Assembly (NCBI RefSeq): GCF_000484635.1
Contig: NZ_AXVM01000005.1
Location: 303,420-367,419 of the forward strand
Direction: 5' to 3'
DNA length: 64,000 nucleotides
Source of the DNA: Comamonas badia DSM 17552
Lineage (GTDB): Bacteria > Pseudomonadota > Gammaproteobacteria > Burkholderiales > Burkholderiaceae_C
The notes below the pieces were generated by a model. That model was not told the DNA's origin and did not search any database. It saw only the letters and a program-made list of their open reading frames with translations. Positions 54,634 to 61,754 of the stretch are shown piece by piece (positions within the stretch are counted from its first letter, which is position 1; the number at the start of each line of letters is the position of its first letter). The translations under genes and the position numbers were made by a program.

Positions 54634-55014
54634 ATGATCCGTACTCTGCTCAAATCCAAGATTCACCGCGTGCGTGCCACGCTTTGCGACCTGCACTACG
54701 AGGGCTCCTGCGCCATCGATGAGGATCTGCTCGACGCAGCGGGCATCGTCGAAAACGAGCAGGTGCACATCTGGAACGTGGACAGCGGCCAGCGCTTCGT
54801 CACCTACGCCATCAAGGGCCAGCGCGGCAGCGGCATGATTTCCGTGAATGGATCGGCCGCGCGCCGCGCCTGCGTGGGCGATCTGCTCATCATCGCGGCC
54901 TTCGCGCAGGTGAGCGAGGAGGAACTGGCCACGCACCAGCCGCGCCTGGTCTTCGTCGACGAGAAAAACCGCCAGGTCTCGCTGACGCACAAGGTACCGA
55001 CGCAGATGCTGTGA
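54634..55014 (+). CDS. panD: Aspartate 1-decarboxylase
   Basis: Makes beta-alanine for pantothenate. Pyruvoyl enzyme (126 aa) matured by self-cleavage at the Gly-Ser bond in HYEGSCAID (S25 becomes the pyruvoyl group). Active-site Lys and Tyr are present ([23 protein letters not shown]). It lies between ybeZ and ybeY, which are neighbours in most proteobacteria, so its presence here splits the pair. Confidence 0.95.
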   Translation: MIRTLLKSKIHRVRATLCDLHYEGSCAIDEDLLDAAGIVENEQVHIWNVDSGQRFVTYAIKGQRGSGMISVNGSAARRACVGDLLIIAAFAQVSEEELATHQPRLVFVDEKNRQVSLTHKVPTQML

Positions 55015-55078
55015 GCAACTATTTCAATAGCTGTCATCGCTTGCTGCATAAGCGTCATAGGCCCATTTTGTTGGTTAA
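55015..55078 (+). repeat. Short interspersed repeat, copy 9, filling panD-ybeY gap
   Basis: Begins right after the panD stop: ATTTCAATAGCTGTCATCGC, then TTGCTGCATAAGCGTCATAG, then GGCCCATTTTGTTGG. The whole gap is the repeat; ybeY starts at its end. Confidence 0.65.
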
Positions 55079-55534
55079 ATGAAACTCAGTGCCCTCGCGC
55101 TTTCCCTGCAGATCGCACGCGATGCGTCGCAGCACCGTGCGCTGCTGGCGCGCCACAAAGTCGCGCGCTGGATTCGCCACGCGCTCGACCGGCCTGCCGA
55201 GATCACGGTGCGCATCGTCGGCGAGGAGGAAGGCCGCGAGCTCAACCGCAGCTACCGCCACAAGGACTACGCCACCAATGTACTGACCTTCGATTACCAG
55301 CAGGAACCCACCGTGCTGGCCGATCTGGTGCTGTGCGCCCCGGTGGTGCAGCGCGAGGCGCGCGAACAGAACAAGACCCTGGAGGAGCACTACGCCCACC
55401 TGCTGGTGCACGGTGCGCTGCATGCCCAGGGCTGGGACCATGAAACCGGCGAGGACGATGCGCGTGCGATGGAAGCGCGCGAGACCACCATTCTTGCGGG
55501 GCTGGGCTTTTCAGATCCCTACGGGGGAGGTTGA
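55079..55534 (+). CDS. ybeY: Endoribonuclease YbeY
   Basis: Single-strand metallo-RNase (151 aa) needed for 16S rRNA 3' end maturation and ribosome quality control. The zinc site is [12 protein letters not shown] (H-x3-H-x5-H). Preceding conserved segment: [16 protein letters not shown]. Length standard. The ATG follows the repeat element without a good ribosome-binding site. Its 3' end runs into a heptamer repeat array. Confidence 0.95.
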   Translation: MKLSALALSLQIARDASQHRALLARHKVARWIRHALDRPAEITVRIVGEEEGRELNRSYRHKDYATNVLTFDYQQEPTVLADLVLCAPVVQREAREQNKTLEEHYAHLLVHGALHAQGWDHETGEDDARAMEARETTILAGLGFSDPYGGG

Positions 55535-55558
55535 GCGTTCGGCGTTGAGCGTTGAGCG
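55531..55558 (+). repeat. Heptamer array TTGAGCG x4
   Basis: Four 7-bp units (three TTGAGCG, one TTCGGCG) beginning at the last codon (stop) of ybeY. They are roughly complementary to the CCYCACG array that follows at 55584. Confidence 0.85.
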
Positions 55559-55583
55559 AGGAAACCACCACAGGTATGCCTTG

Positions 55584-55667
55584 CCCCACGCCTCACGCCT
55601 CACGCCCCACGCCCCACGCCCCACGCCCCACGCCCCACGCCTCACGCCTCACGCCTCACGCCTCATG
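55584..55667 (+). repeat. Heptamer array CCYCACG x12 containing a start codon
   Basis: Eleven perfect CCYCACG units (six CCCCACG, five CCTCACG) and a last unit, CCTCATG, whose ATG is the start of the TSUP gene. The region before this start is pyrimidine-rich and lacks a ribosome-binding site. Confidence 0.95.
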
Positions 55668-56420
55668 GACATCGCTCTTCTGCTCATCGCCGCTTTTTTC
55701 GCCGGCACGCTCAATGCCGTTGCCGGCGGCGGCAGCTTTCTCACGCTGCCCGCGCTGATTTTTGTGGGTGTGCCGCCGATCGTCGCCAATGCCACCGGCA
55801 CGGTGGCGCTGCTGCCGGGCTATGTCGCCAGCATCGCCGGTTCGCGCGAGGACATGGAGCCGGCGCCCGGTCTGTCGATGCGCCTGGTGATCCTGCTTTC
55901 GTTGGTCGGTGGCGTGCTGGGTGCGGCGCTGCTGCTGGTGACTTCGGATGCCGCGTTCAATCGCCTGATTCCCTGGCTGTTGCTGCTGGCCACCGCCATG
56001 TTCGCCTTCGGGCCGCAGATCCGCCGCTGGGCCGACAGCCAGCGTGCCGAGGGCGCGCAGCCCTCGCGCGCAAAAGCGGTGGCGGGCTTGCTGCTGGTGG
56101 CGGGTTACGGCGGCTATTTCAACGGCGGCATGGGCATTCTGATGCTGGCGCTGTTCGGGCTGCTGGGCCAGACGCGGCTCAATGCAATGAACGCGATCAA
56201 GAATCTGGTGTCGACCCTGCTCACCGCGATTGCCGTGGCGATCTATGCGGTGGGCGGCATCGTGCAGTGGAAGGAAGCCCTCATCATGATGGTGGCCGCC
56301 ACGCTTGGCGGCTACCTCGGCGCGCGCGGTGCGCGCAAGCTGCCGCCCGCCGTGCTGCGCTGGAGCATCGTCGTCATCGGGCTGGTGATGACGGTGCTGT
56401 TCTTCATCAAGCTGCGCTGA
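55665..56420 (+). CDS. TSUP-family transporter (TauE/SafE)
   Basis: Sulfite/sulfonate/organic-acid exporter-type membrane protein (251 aa) with about eight helices. N-terminal signature LNAVAGGGSFLTLPAL and the repeat-half motif GYGGYFNGGMGILMLALF are typical. The C-terminal half repeats the fold (GGYLGARGARKLPPAVLRW). The start ATG lies in the last unit of a heptamer array (55584-55667). Overlaps the convergent HAD gene by 14 bp. Confidence 0.88.
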   Translation: MDIALLLIAAFFAGTLNAVAGGGSFLTLPALIFVGVPPIVANATGTVALLPGYVASIAGSREDMEPAPGLSMRLVILLSLVGGVLGAALLLVTSDAAFNRLIPWLLLLATAMFAFGPQIRRWADSQRAEGAQPSRAKAVAGLLLVAGYGGYFNGGMGILMLALFGLLGQTRLNAMNAIKNLVSTLLTAIAVAIYAVGGIVQWKEALIMMVAATLGGYLGARGARKLPPAVLRWSIVVIGLVMTVLFFIKLR

Positions 56421-57075
56421 TCCAGGCGGGAAGCTGGTGCATGTCGGCAAGCACATGCACCGCGCCAGCCTCGCGCAATTGCGCCTCGGTGTTGACGGCG
56501 CCCTGCGGCGGGCAGAAACCCACCACGGTGGCGCCTGCGGCAACGCCGGCGCGCACGCCGATGGCCGTGTCCTCCACCACCAGGCAGCGCCCGGGCGCCA
56601 CGCCCAGGCTGGCGGCGGCGGCCAGGTACACGTCCGGCGCGGGCTTGCTGGCCGGCAGGTCGTGGCCGCTGAAGACATGCGCGCCGAAGTAGGGCGCCAG
56701 ACCGACCTGCGCCAGCTGCATCTGCACCTTGGCCAGGTCCGCACCCGAGGCGCAGGCGATGCGCCCGCCAAGCCGCGCATGCAGCGTGCGCACGGCCTGC
56801 ACGGCGCCGGGCATGGCTTGCAGCTCTGCGATCAAGCGTTCATTGCGCCGCGCGTAGAAGGCCGCCATCCAGGCATCGGTCAACGGCTGGCCGGTTTCGC
56901 GCTCGATGCGCTCGGTTTCGCTGCGCACCGCCTTGCCGATGAAGATGCGCAGGCACGCCTGCGGCGAAAGTGCCCAGCCGGCTTCGTTGAGCATCCGGCA
57001 CAGCACGCCGTTGGTGATGGCTTCGCTGTCCACCAGCACGCCGTCGCAGTCGAAAAGCACTGCCTGAAAGCTCAT
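56407..57075 (-). CDS. HAD-superfamily phosphatase (phosphoglucomutase-like)
   Basis: HAD hydrolase (222 aa), subfamily IA with cap. Motif I FDCDGVLVDSE (nucleophile Asp), motif II CASGADLAKV, motif III KPAPDVYLAA, motif IV VVEDTAIGVRAG. This set fits beta-phosphoglucomutase/sugar phosphatase (YfbT, YniC) enzymes. Substrate unknown. Its ATG overlaps the diguanylate cyclase stop as ATGA. Confidence 0.88.
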   Translation of the reverse strand: MSFQAVLFDCDGVLVDSEAITNGVLCRMLNEAGWALSPQACLRIFIGKAVRSETERIERETGQPLTDAWMAAFYARRNERLIAELQAMPGAVQAVRTLHARLGGRIACASGADLAKVQMQLAQVGLAPYFGAHVFSGHDLPASKPAPDVYLAAAASLGVAPGRCLVVEDTAIGVRAGVAAGATVVGFCPPQGAVNTEAQLREAGAVHVLADMHQLPAWISAA

Positions 57076-59102
57076 TGCAATGTCGCCGGCGGGGCCAGGT
57101 CAAACAGCGTCGATTGCCCCATGCCCGGCAGCCACGATGCCACCCGGTCGCGCCCTTGCGCCTTGGCGGCGTACAGCGCGGTATCCGCGCGGTGCACCAG
57201 CTCATTGGCCAGTTCCAGTCCGGTCGGCTCGGTCGCGCCGGGCGCGGGCTGGGCGTGCGGCCAGACGCTGGCGGCGCCCACGCTGATGGTGACCGGGTGG
57301 CCGTCTTCGCCCGGCAGATGCTGCAGCCCCAGTTCGCGCACGGCGTGGCGCAGCCGCTCGCCGACGGTGCGTGCCTGCTCTTCATCCGTGCCGGGCAGCA
57401 GCACGGCGAATTCCTCGCCGCCGTAGCGCGCCACCAGATCGCCGGCGCGCCCGGTCGATTGCATCAGCGCCTGGGCCACGCGGCGCAGGCACTGGTCGCC
57501 CGCGACATGGCCGTGGTGGTCGTTGAAGGCCTTGAACAGGTCGATGTCGATCATCAGCAGCGCCACCGGCGTGTGGGCGCGCTGTGCCCGCGCCCATTCC
57601 TGCGACAGGGCTTCGTCCAATGCCAGCCGGTTGGCCACCTGCGTCAGCGGGTCCAGGCGCACCTGGGCTTCCAGCTCCTGGCGGTAGTGCTCCAGGCGCT
57701 CTTCCGTCAGCTTGCGCTCGGTGATGTCCTGCATCGTGCCGACGATGCGCGTGGCGGCGCCGGGCGCGTCCTGCATGAAGTCGCCGAGCACCTCGATCCA
57801 GCGTGTCGCCTGGTCGTTCACGCGCACGATGCGGTGCTGCATGCGCAGCGCGCGGCGGTCCTTGAGGGCCTGGCCGGTGTAGTCCCATACCCAGTTGCGA
57901 TCGTGCGGGTGGACGGCGGCAAGCCAGTCTTCGCGCGATACCGTGGAGCGGCCGGCGAAGCCGTAAATCTCGGCCGCCATGGGCGAGATGGCGTAGCGCC
58001 GGGTCGCGGTATCGTAGGCGTAGTAGCCGATCGCCGCGGCCATTTGCGCCGCATCCAGCCACAGCATGTGCTCTTGCAGATCATGCTTGAGCGTGCGCTC
58101 GCGCTGCCAGGCGCTGCGCAGCCACAGCAGCACCAGGCTGCCGGTGAAGAGCAGCGCCAGGCTGGCGATCAGCAGCACCGCCAGTCCCTCGCGCTGCTCG
58201 CTGTCGGAGAAGGCTTCGGCGCGGTCCACCTTGGAGATGATCAGCCAGTCGCTTTCGGGGATGGCGCCGACGGTGGCCAGTACCGGCTGATTGCGGTAGT
58301 CCGACCCCTGAAGCGTGCCGCGCACGCCCTGCGCCAGCTGGGCGGCCACCGGATCCTGTGCATCCTTGGACGAGAGATGCAGACTCAGCGGCGGGTCATC
58401 GCGGTGGCGCAGCGGGCTCAGCATCTGCATGCCATCGCCTTCGCGCCGCACCAGCAGGGATTCCGCGCTCTGGCTGCTGGTGGGCCAGGTCTGCAGCAGC
58501 GGAAACAGCGTGGTGTTGGCATTCATCACCAGCCAGATCGCGCCCAGCGCCGTGCCCTGGGCATCAAACAAGGGCGCAAGCAGGCTGTAGAACGGGTAGC
58601 CAATGCCTTGGTCGCTGCGCAGCCCGACGACTGCGGGCACCGCCAGCTCAAAGGCACGCGCCAGCGCCTGCTGCTCCGCCACCGGCAGCTCGCCGCGGCG
58701 CGCGCCATGCGCTGCCAGCAGCAGCCGGCCCTGCGGGTTCACCAGCCAGGCGTTGCCGTACTGCAGGCGCTCGACCAGCGAGCGCAGCCGTTCACGCAAC
58801 GCCACCTCTTCGGCCGGATTGCGCCCGGAAAGCCAGGCCGCGGTGGCATCGGCAAGCGTCGGATCGTCGCTGAGCATGCCGGCCTCGGCCACGCGCCGCG
58901 CACGCCACGTCGCGACGGAGCTCACCTGCAGCTCGTTGATCGCATTGAGCCCCGCTTCCACCTGGTGGCGAAAGCGTGCTTCGCGGTTGGCATAGCTGTT
59001 CCACAGGCCCCAGCCCGTGGCCGAAAAAACGGCGATCAGCAGCAGTGTGAGTGCGGCAAGGGTGCGCGGGGACTGTCGGGTAAGCGGGGCAGCGGGAGAC
59101 AT
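57072..59102 (-). CDS. Sensor diguanylate cyclase (periplasmic sensor-PAS-GGDEF)
   Basis: Transmembrane signalling enzyme (676 aa). First helix ALTLLLIAVFSATGWGLW; a periplasmic Cache-like sensor (about 45-330) with a second helix near GLAVLLIASLALLFTGSLVL; then a PAS/PAC (WLDAAQMAAAIGYYAYDTAT); and GGDEF. Active site RYGGEEF, with I-site RAGD five residues before it. DIDLFKAFNDHHGHVAGD gives the metal and substrate residues. Start ATG 59102. Coupled to the HAD gene by a 4-base overlap. Confidence 0.9.
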   Translation of the reverse strand: MSPAAPLTRQSPRTLAALTLLLIAVFSATGWGLWNSYANREARFRHQVEAGLNAINELQVSSVATWRARRVAEAGMLSDDPTLADATAAWLSGRNPAEEVALRERLRSLVERLQYGNAWLVNPQGRLLLAAHGARRGELPVAEQQALARAFELAVPAVVGLRSDQGIGYPFYSLLAPLFDAQGTALGAIWLVMNANTTLFPLLQTWPTSSQSAESLLVRREGDGMQMLSPLRHRDDPPLSLHLSSKDAQDPVAAQLAQGVRGTLQGSDYRNQPVLATVGAIPESDWLIISKVDRAEAFSDSEQREGLAVLLIASLALLFTGSLVLLWLRSAWQRERTLKHDLQEHMLWLDAAQMAAAIGYYAYDTATRRYAISPMAAEIYGFAGRSTVSREDWLAAVHPHDRNWVWDYTGQALKDRRALRMQHRIVRVNDQATRWIEVLGDFMQDAPGAATRIVGTMQDITERKLTEERLEHYRQELEAQVRLDPLTQVANRLALDEALSQEWARAQRAHTPVALLMIDIDLFKAFNDHHGHVAGDQCLRRVAQALMQSTGRAGDLVARYGGEEFAVLLPGTDEEQARTVGERLRHAVRELGLQHLPGEDGHPVTISVGAASVWPHAQPAPGATEPTGLELANELVHRADTALYAAKAQGRDRVASWLPGMGQSTLFDLAPPATLQ

Positions 59103-59224
59103 CTGCAGCAGTGGAGGCCGGGAAATGGAGCAGAGAAGGCTTACTATGTCACACTTCGAAACATGCCGAAATAGCCCGTTGGCACTATGCGCCGGGGGAG
59201 GCGTGGCACTCAACAAGGTGGTCA

Positions 59225-60787
59225 ATGGCAGTGCGGACGGGCAGTCAGGGGTGTGCGGGCGCGGATGCGGATGCGGATTCAGGTGCCCTCTCGGGATGGC
59301 GTCGGCGCGAGGCGCTGGCAAGCCTGCTGGCATGCGGCAGTGCCGCGGCGGCCTGGGTGCGGCCGGCACAGGCTGCGGGTTCCGCGCGCCGCGTGACGCT
59401 GGGCACCACGCAGGAGCCCTCCAGTCTGGATCCCACCATGGATGCGCTGGCGGCCGTGGGCGGCGCCACGCACTACAACATCCTGGAGGGGCTCACCCGG
59501 ATCGAGGAGAGCGGCAGCGTGGCGCCGCTGCTGGCCGAGCACTGGAGTGCCAGCGACGACGGGCTGCACTACCGCTTTCACCTGCGCCAGGGGGTGTATT
59601 TTCACGACGGCAGCGCGCTTGCCGCGCAGGCGGTGCGCTTCAGTTTCGAGCGCGCGGCCGCCCCCGGATCGACCAACAAGGCGCGCAAGGCGCTGTTTGC
59701 CAACATGGCGCGCATCGAGGCGCGCGGCACCCATCAGATCGACATCACGCTGCACCACGCGGATGCGCAGTTTCTCTTCCATCTGGGCGAAAACACGGCG
59801 GTGATCCTGCACCCCGACAGCGCGGGCCAGGCGGCCACGCAACCGGTCGGCACCGGGCCGTACCGGCTGGACCGCTGGACCAAGGGCCACAGCCTGCGCC
59901 TGGTGCGTGCGCCGCACCATGACCGCGGCACGCCGCAGATCGAGGAGGGCGTGTTCCGCTTCATCACCGACCCCGACCAGCAGGCGGCGGCGCTGGATGA
60001 CGGCGAACTGGACTTTCTCTTCCAGTTCGCGACCCCGACGGTGCAGCGCTTCGAGCGCAACGCAGGCTTTCAACTGCTGGTGGGCGCGTCCAGCGGCAAG
60101 GCCATGCTGGCACTGAACAACCGGCGCAAACCGCTCGATGACGCGCGGGTGCGCCGCGCCCTCACGCATGCCATCGATCGCGAAAGCCTGATCCGCCAGG
60201 CCTTCGGCGGGCGCGGCGTCCCGATCGGCAGCCACTTCGCACCGACCGATCCGGGTTACCTGCACCTGGAAAGCCTGTACCCCTACAACCCCGAAACAGC
60301 ACGCGCGCTGCTGGCGGAAGCGGGTGTGCGTACCCCTTTGCGCCTGCAGCTGGCGTTGCCGCCCACGCCGTACGCGGTCACCGGCGCGCCGCTGCTGGCC
60401 CACTACTTGGCGGCCGTGGGCATCCGCGTGGAACCGGTGCCCATGACGTGGGCGCAATGGCTGGCGGGGCCGTTCAAGGGCGATTTCGACATGACTTTCA
60501 TCAACCATGTCGAGCCGCTGGACTACCTCATCTACACCGACCCGGCCTACTACTTTCACTACGACAGCAGCGCGTTTCGTGCGCTGGTCGCACGCCATGC
60601 CACGAGCACCAATGCGCGCGAGCGCCAGCAATTGTTTGCACGCATCCAGCGCTTTCTGGCCCATGACGCCGTCAACGCCTGGATCTATACGCCGCAGGTG
60701 GGCACGGTGGCGCGCAAGGGCCTGCGCGGCGCGTGGGTCAATTACCCCATCGTGGCGCACGACCTCGCGGCCATGTGGTGGGAATAG
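59225..60787 (+). CDS. Peptide/nickel-type ABC substrate-binding protein (SBP_bac_5)
   Basis: Extracytoplasmic binding protein (520 aa), family 5, that binds oligopeptides, nickel or heme-like ligands. N-terminus has WRRREALASLLACGSAAAAW, a twin-arginine-like signal, and a cut near AQAAGS. Family motifs: LEGLTRIEESGSVAPLLAEHW and LHYRFHLRQGVYFHDGS. No permease or ATPase is next to it. Start ATG 59225 with AAGGTGG upstream. Divergent from the diguanylate cyclase. Confidence 0.88.
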   Translation: MAVRTGSQGCAGADADADSGALSGWRRREALASLLACGSAAAAWVRPAQAAGSARRVTLGTTQEPSSLDPTMDALAAVGGATHYNILEGLTRIEESGSVAPLLAEHWSASDDGLHYRFHLRQGVYFHDGSALAAQAVRFSFERAAAPGSTNKARKALFANMARIEARGTHQIDITLHHADAQFLFHLGENTAVILHPDSAGQAATQPVGTGPYRLDRWTKGHSLRLVRAPHHDRGTPQIEEGVFRFITDPDQQAAALDDGELDFLFQFATPTVQRFERNAGFQLLVGASSGKAMLALNNRRKPLDDARVRRALTHAIDRESLIRQAFGGRGVPIGSHFAPTDPGYLHLESLYPYNPETARALLAEAGVRTPLRLQLALPPTPYAVTGAPLLAHYLAAVGIRVEPVPMTWAQWLAGPFKGDFDMTFINHVEPLDYLIYTDPAYYFHYDSSAFRALVARHATSTNARERQQLFARIQRFLAHDAVNAWIYTPQVGTVARKGLRGAWVNYPIVAHDLAAMWWE

Positions 60788-60788
60788 C

Positions 60789-60847
60789 GAAAAAATGGTG
60801 CCCGACGCAGTGAATACGGGCGCTGCCAGCTATGTATTCAATACTGA
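60789..60847 (-). repeat. Short interspersed repeat, copy 10
   Basis: On the minus strand: TTGAATACATAGCTGGCAGC, then GCCCGTATTCACTGCGTCGG, then GCACCATTTTTTC. Head, stem and tail fit the family. It follows the SBP stop directly and precedes purU. Confidence 0.6.
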
Positions 60848-60899
60848 ATGAGAGACCGCCGCGGCCCCGCGGGAGCTTCCTGCTGCGACAATCACCGGC

Positions 60900-61748
60900 A
60901 TGAATCACACCTATGTGCTGACCTTGTCCTGCCCGGATCGCCTCGGGCTGGTGCACGCCGTCTCCGGCTTTCTGCTCGAACATGGCGGCAACATCGAAGA
61001 AGCCGCGCAATACAACGATCCGGCCACCGGCCTGTTTTTCATGCGGGTGCAGTTTTTCTGCGACCGGCATGACCATGCGGCGCTGACGGCGCGCCTTGCG
61101 GGGTTTGCCGAGCCCTACGCGATGCGCTGGAGCCTGCGCGACCGCGCGCGGCCCATGAAGACGGTGATCCTGGTGAGCCAGCAGGGCCATTGCCTGAACG
61201 ACTTGCTGTTTCGCGTGAAAAGCGGTCTGCTGGCCGTCGAAGTGGCGGCCATCATCAGCAACCACCGCGATTTCTACCAACTGGCCGCCGGCTACGACAT
61301 TCCGTTCCATCATCTGCCCGTCACCGCCGCCACCAAGGCGCAGGTGGAGCAGCGGCAGCTGGAGATCATCGATGCCGCAGGCGCCGAACTGGTGGTGCTG
61401 GCGCGCTACATGCAGATCCTGTCCAACGACATGTGCACCCGGCTGGCCGGGCGGGCGATCAATATCCACCACAGCTTCCTGCCGAGCTTCAAGGGTGCCA
61501 AGCCCTACTACCAGGCGCACGAGCGCGGTGTGAAGCTCATCGGCGCCACGGCGCACTACGTGACGGCCGACCTCGACGAAGGCCCGATCATCGAGCAGGA
61601 CGTGGCGCGCGTGGACCATACCGATACGGTGGAAGACCTTGCCGCGCGCGGACGCGACACGGAAAGCCAGGTGCTGGCACGCGCCGTCAAATGGCACAGC
61701 GAGCACCGCGTGCTGCTGGACGGCCACAAGACGGTGGTGTTTCGGTAG
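60900..61748 (+). CDS. purU: Formyltetrahydrofolate deformylase
   Basis: Hydrolyses 10-formyl-THF to formate and THF, balancing one-carbon pools. The 282 aa comprise an N-terminal ACT domain (SCPDRLGLVHAVSGFL) and a formyltransferase-type catalytic domain: INIHHSFLPSFKGAKPY and the catalytic Asp in TADLDEGPIIEQ. Length fits. ATG at 60900. Converges on uup. Confidence 0.95.
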   Translation: MNHTYVLTLSCPDRLGLVHAVSGFLLEHGGNIEEAAQYNDPATGLFFMRVQFFCDRHDHAALTARLAGFAEPYAMRWSLRDRARPMKTVILVSQQGHCLNDLLFRVKSGLLAVEVAAIISNHRDFYQLAAGYDIPFHHLPVTAATKAQVEQRQLEIIDAAGAELVVLARYMQILSNDMCTRLAGRAINIHHSFLPSFKGAKPYYQAHERGVKLIGATAHYVTADLDEGPIIEQDVARVDHTDTVEDLAARGRDTESQVLARAVKWHSEHRVLLDGHKTVVFR

Positions 61749-61754
61749 CGGCCT

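Noticed and set aside
55584..55667. Heptamer array considered as a CRISPR array
   Set aside because: Units are 7 bp and directly adjacent, with no spacers and no cas genes.
57075..59174. 699-codon open frame on the plus strand opposite the sensor cyclase
   Set aside because: Antisense to a complete PAS-GGDEF protein, with His/Gln/Arg-rich low-complexity translation.
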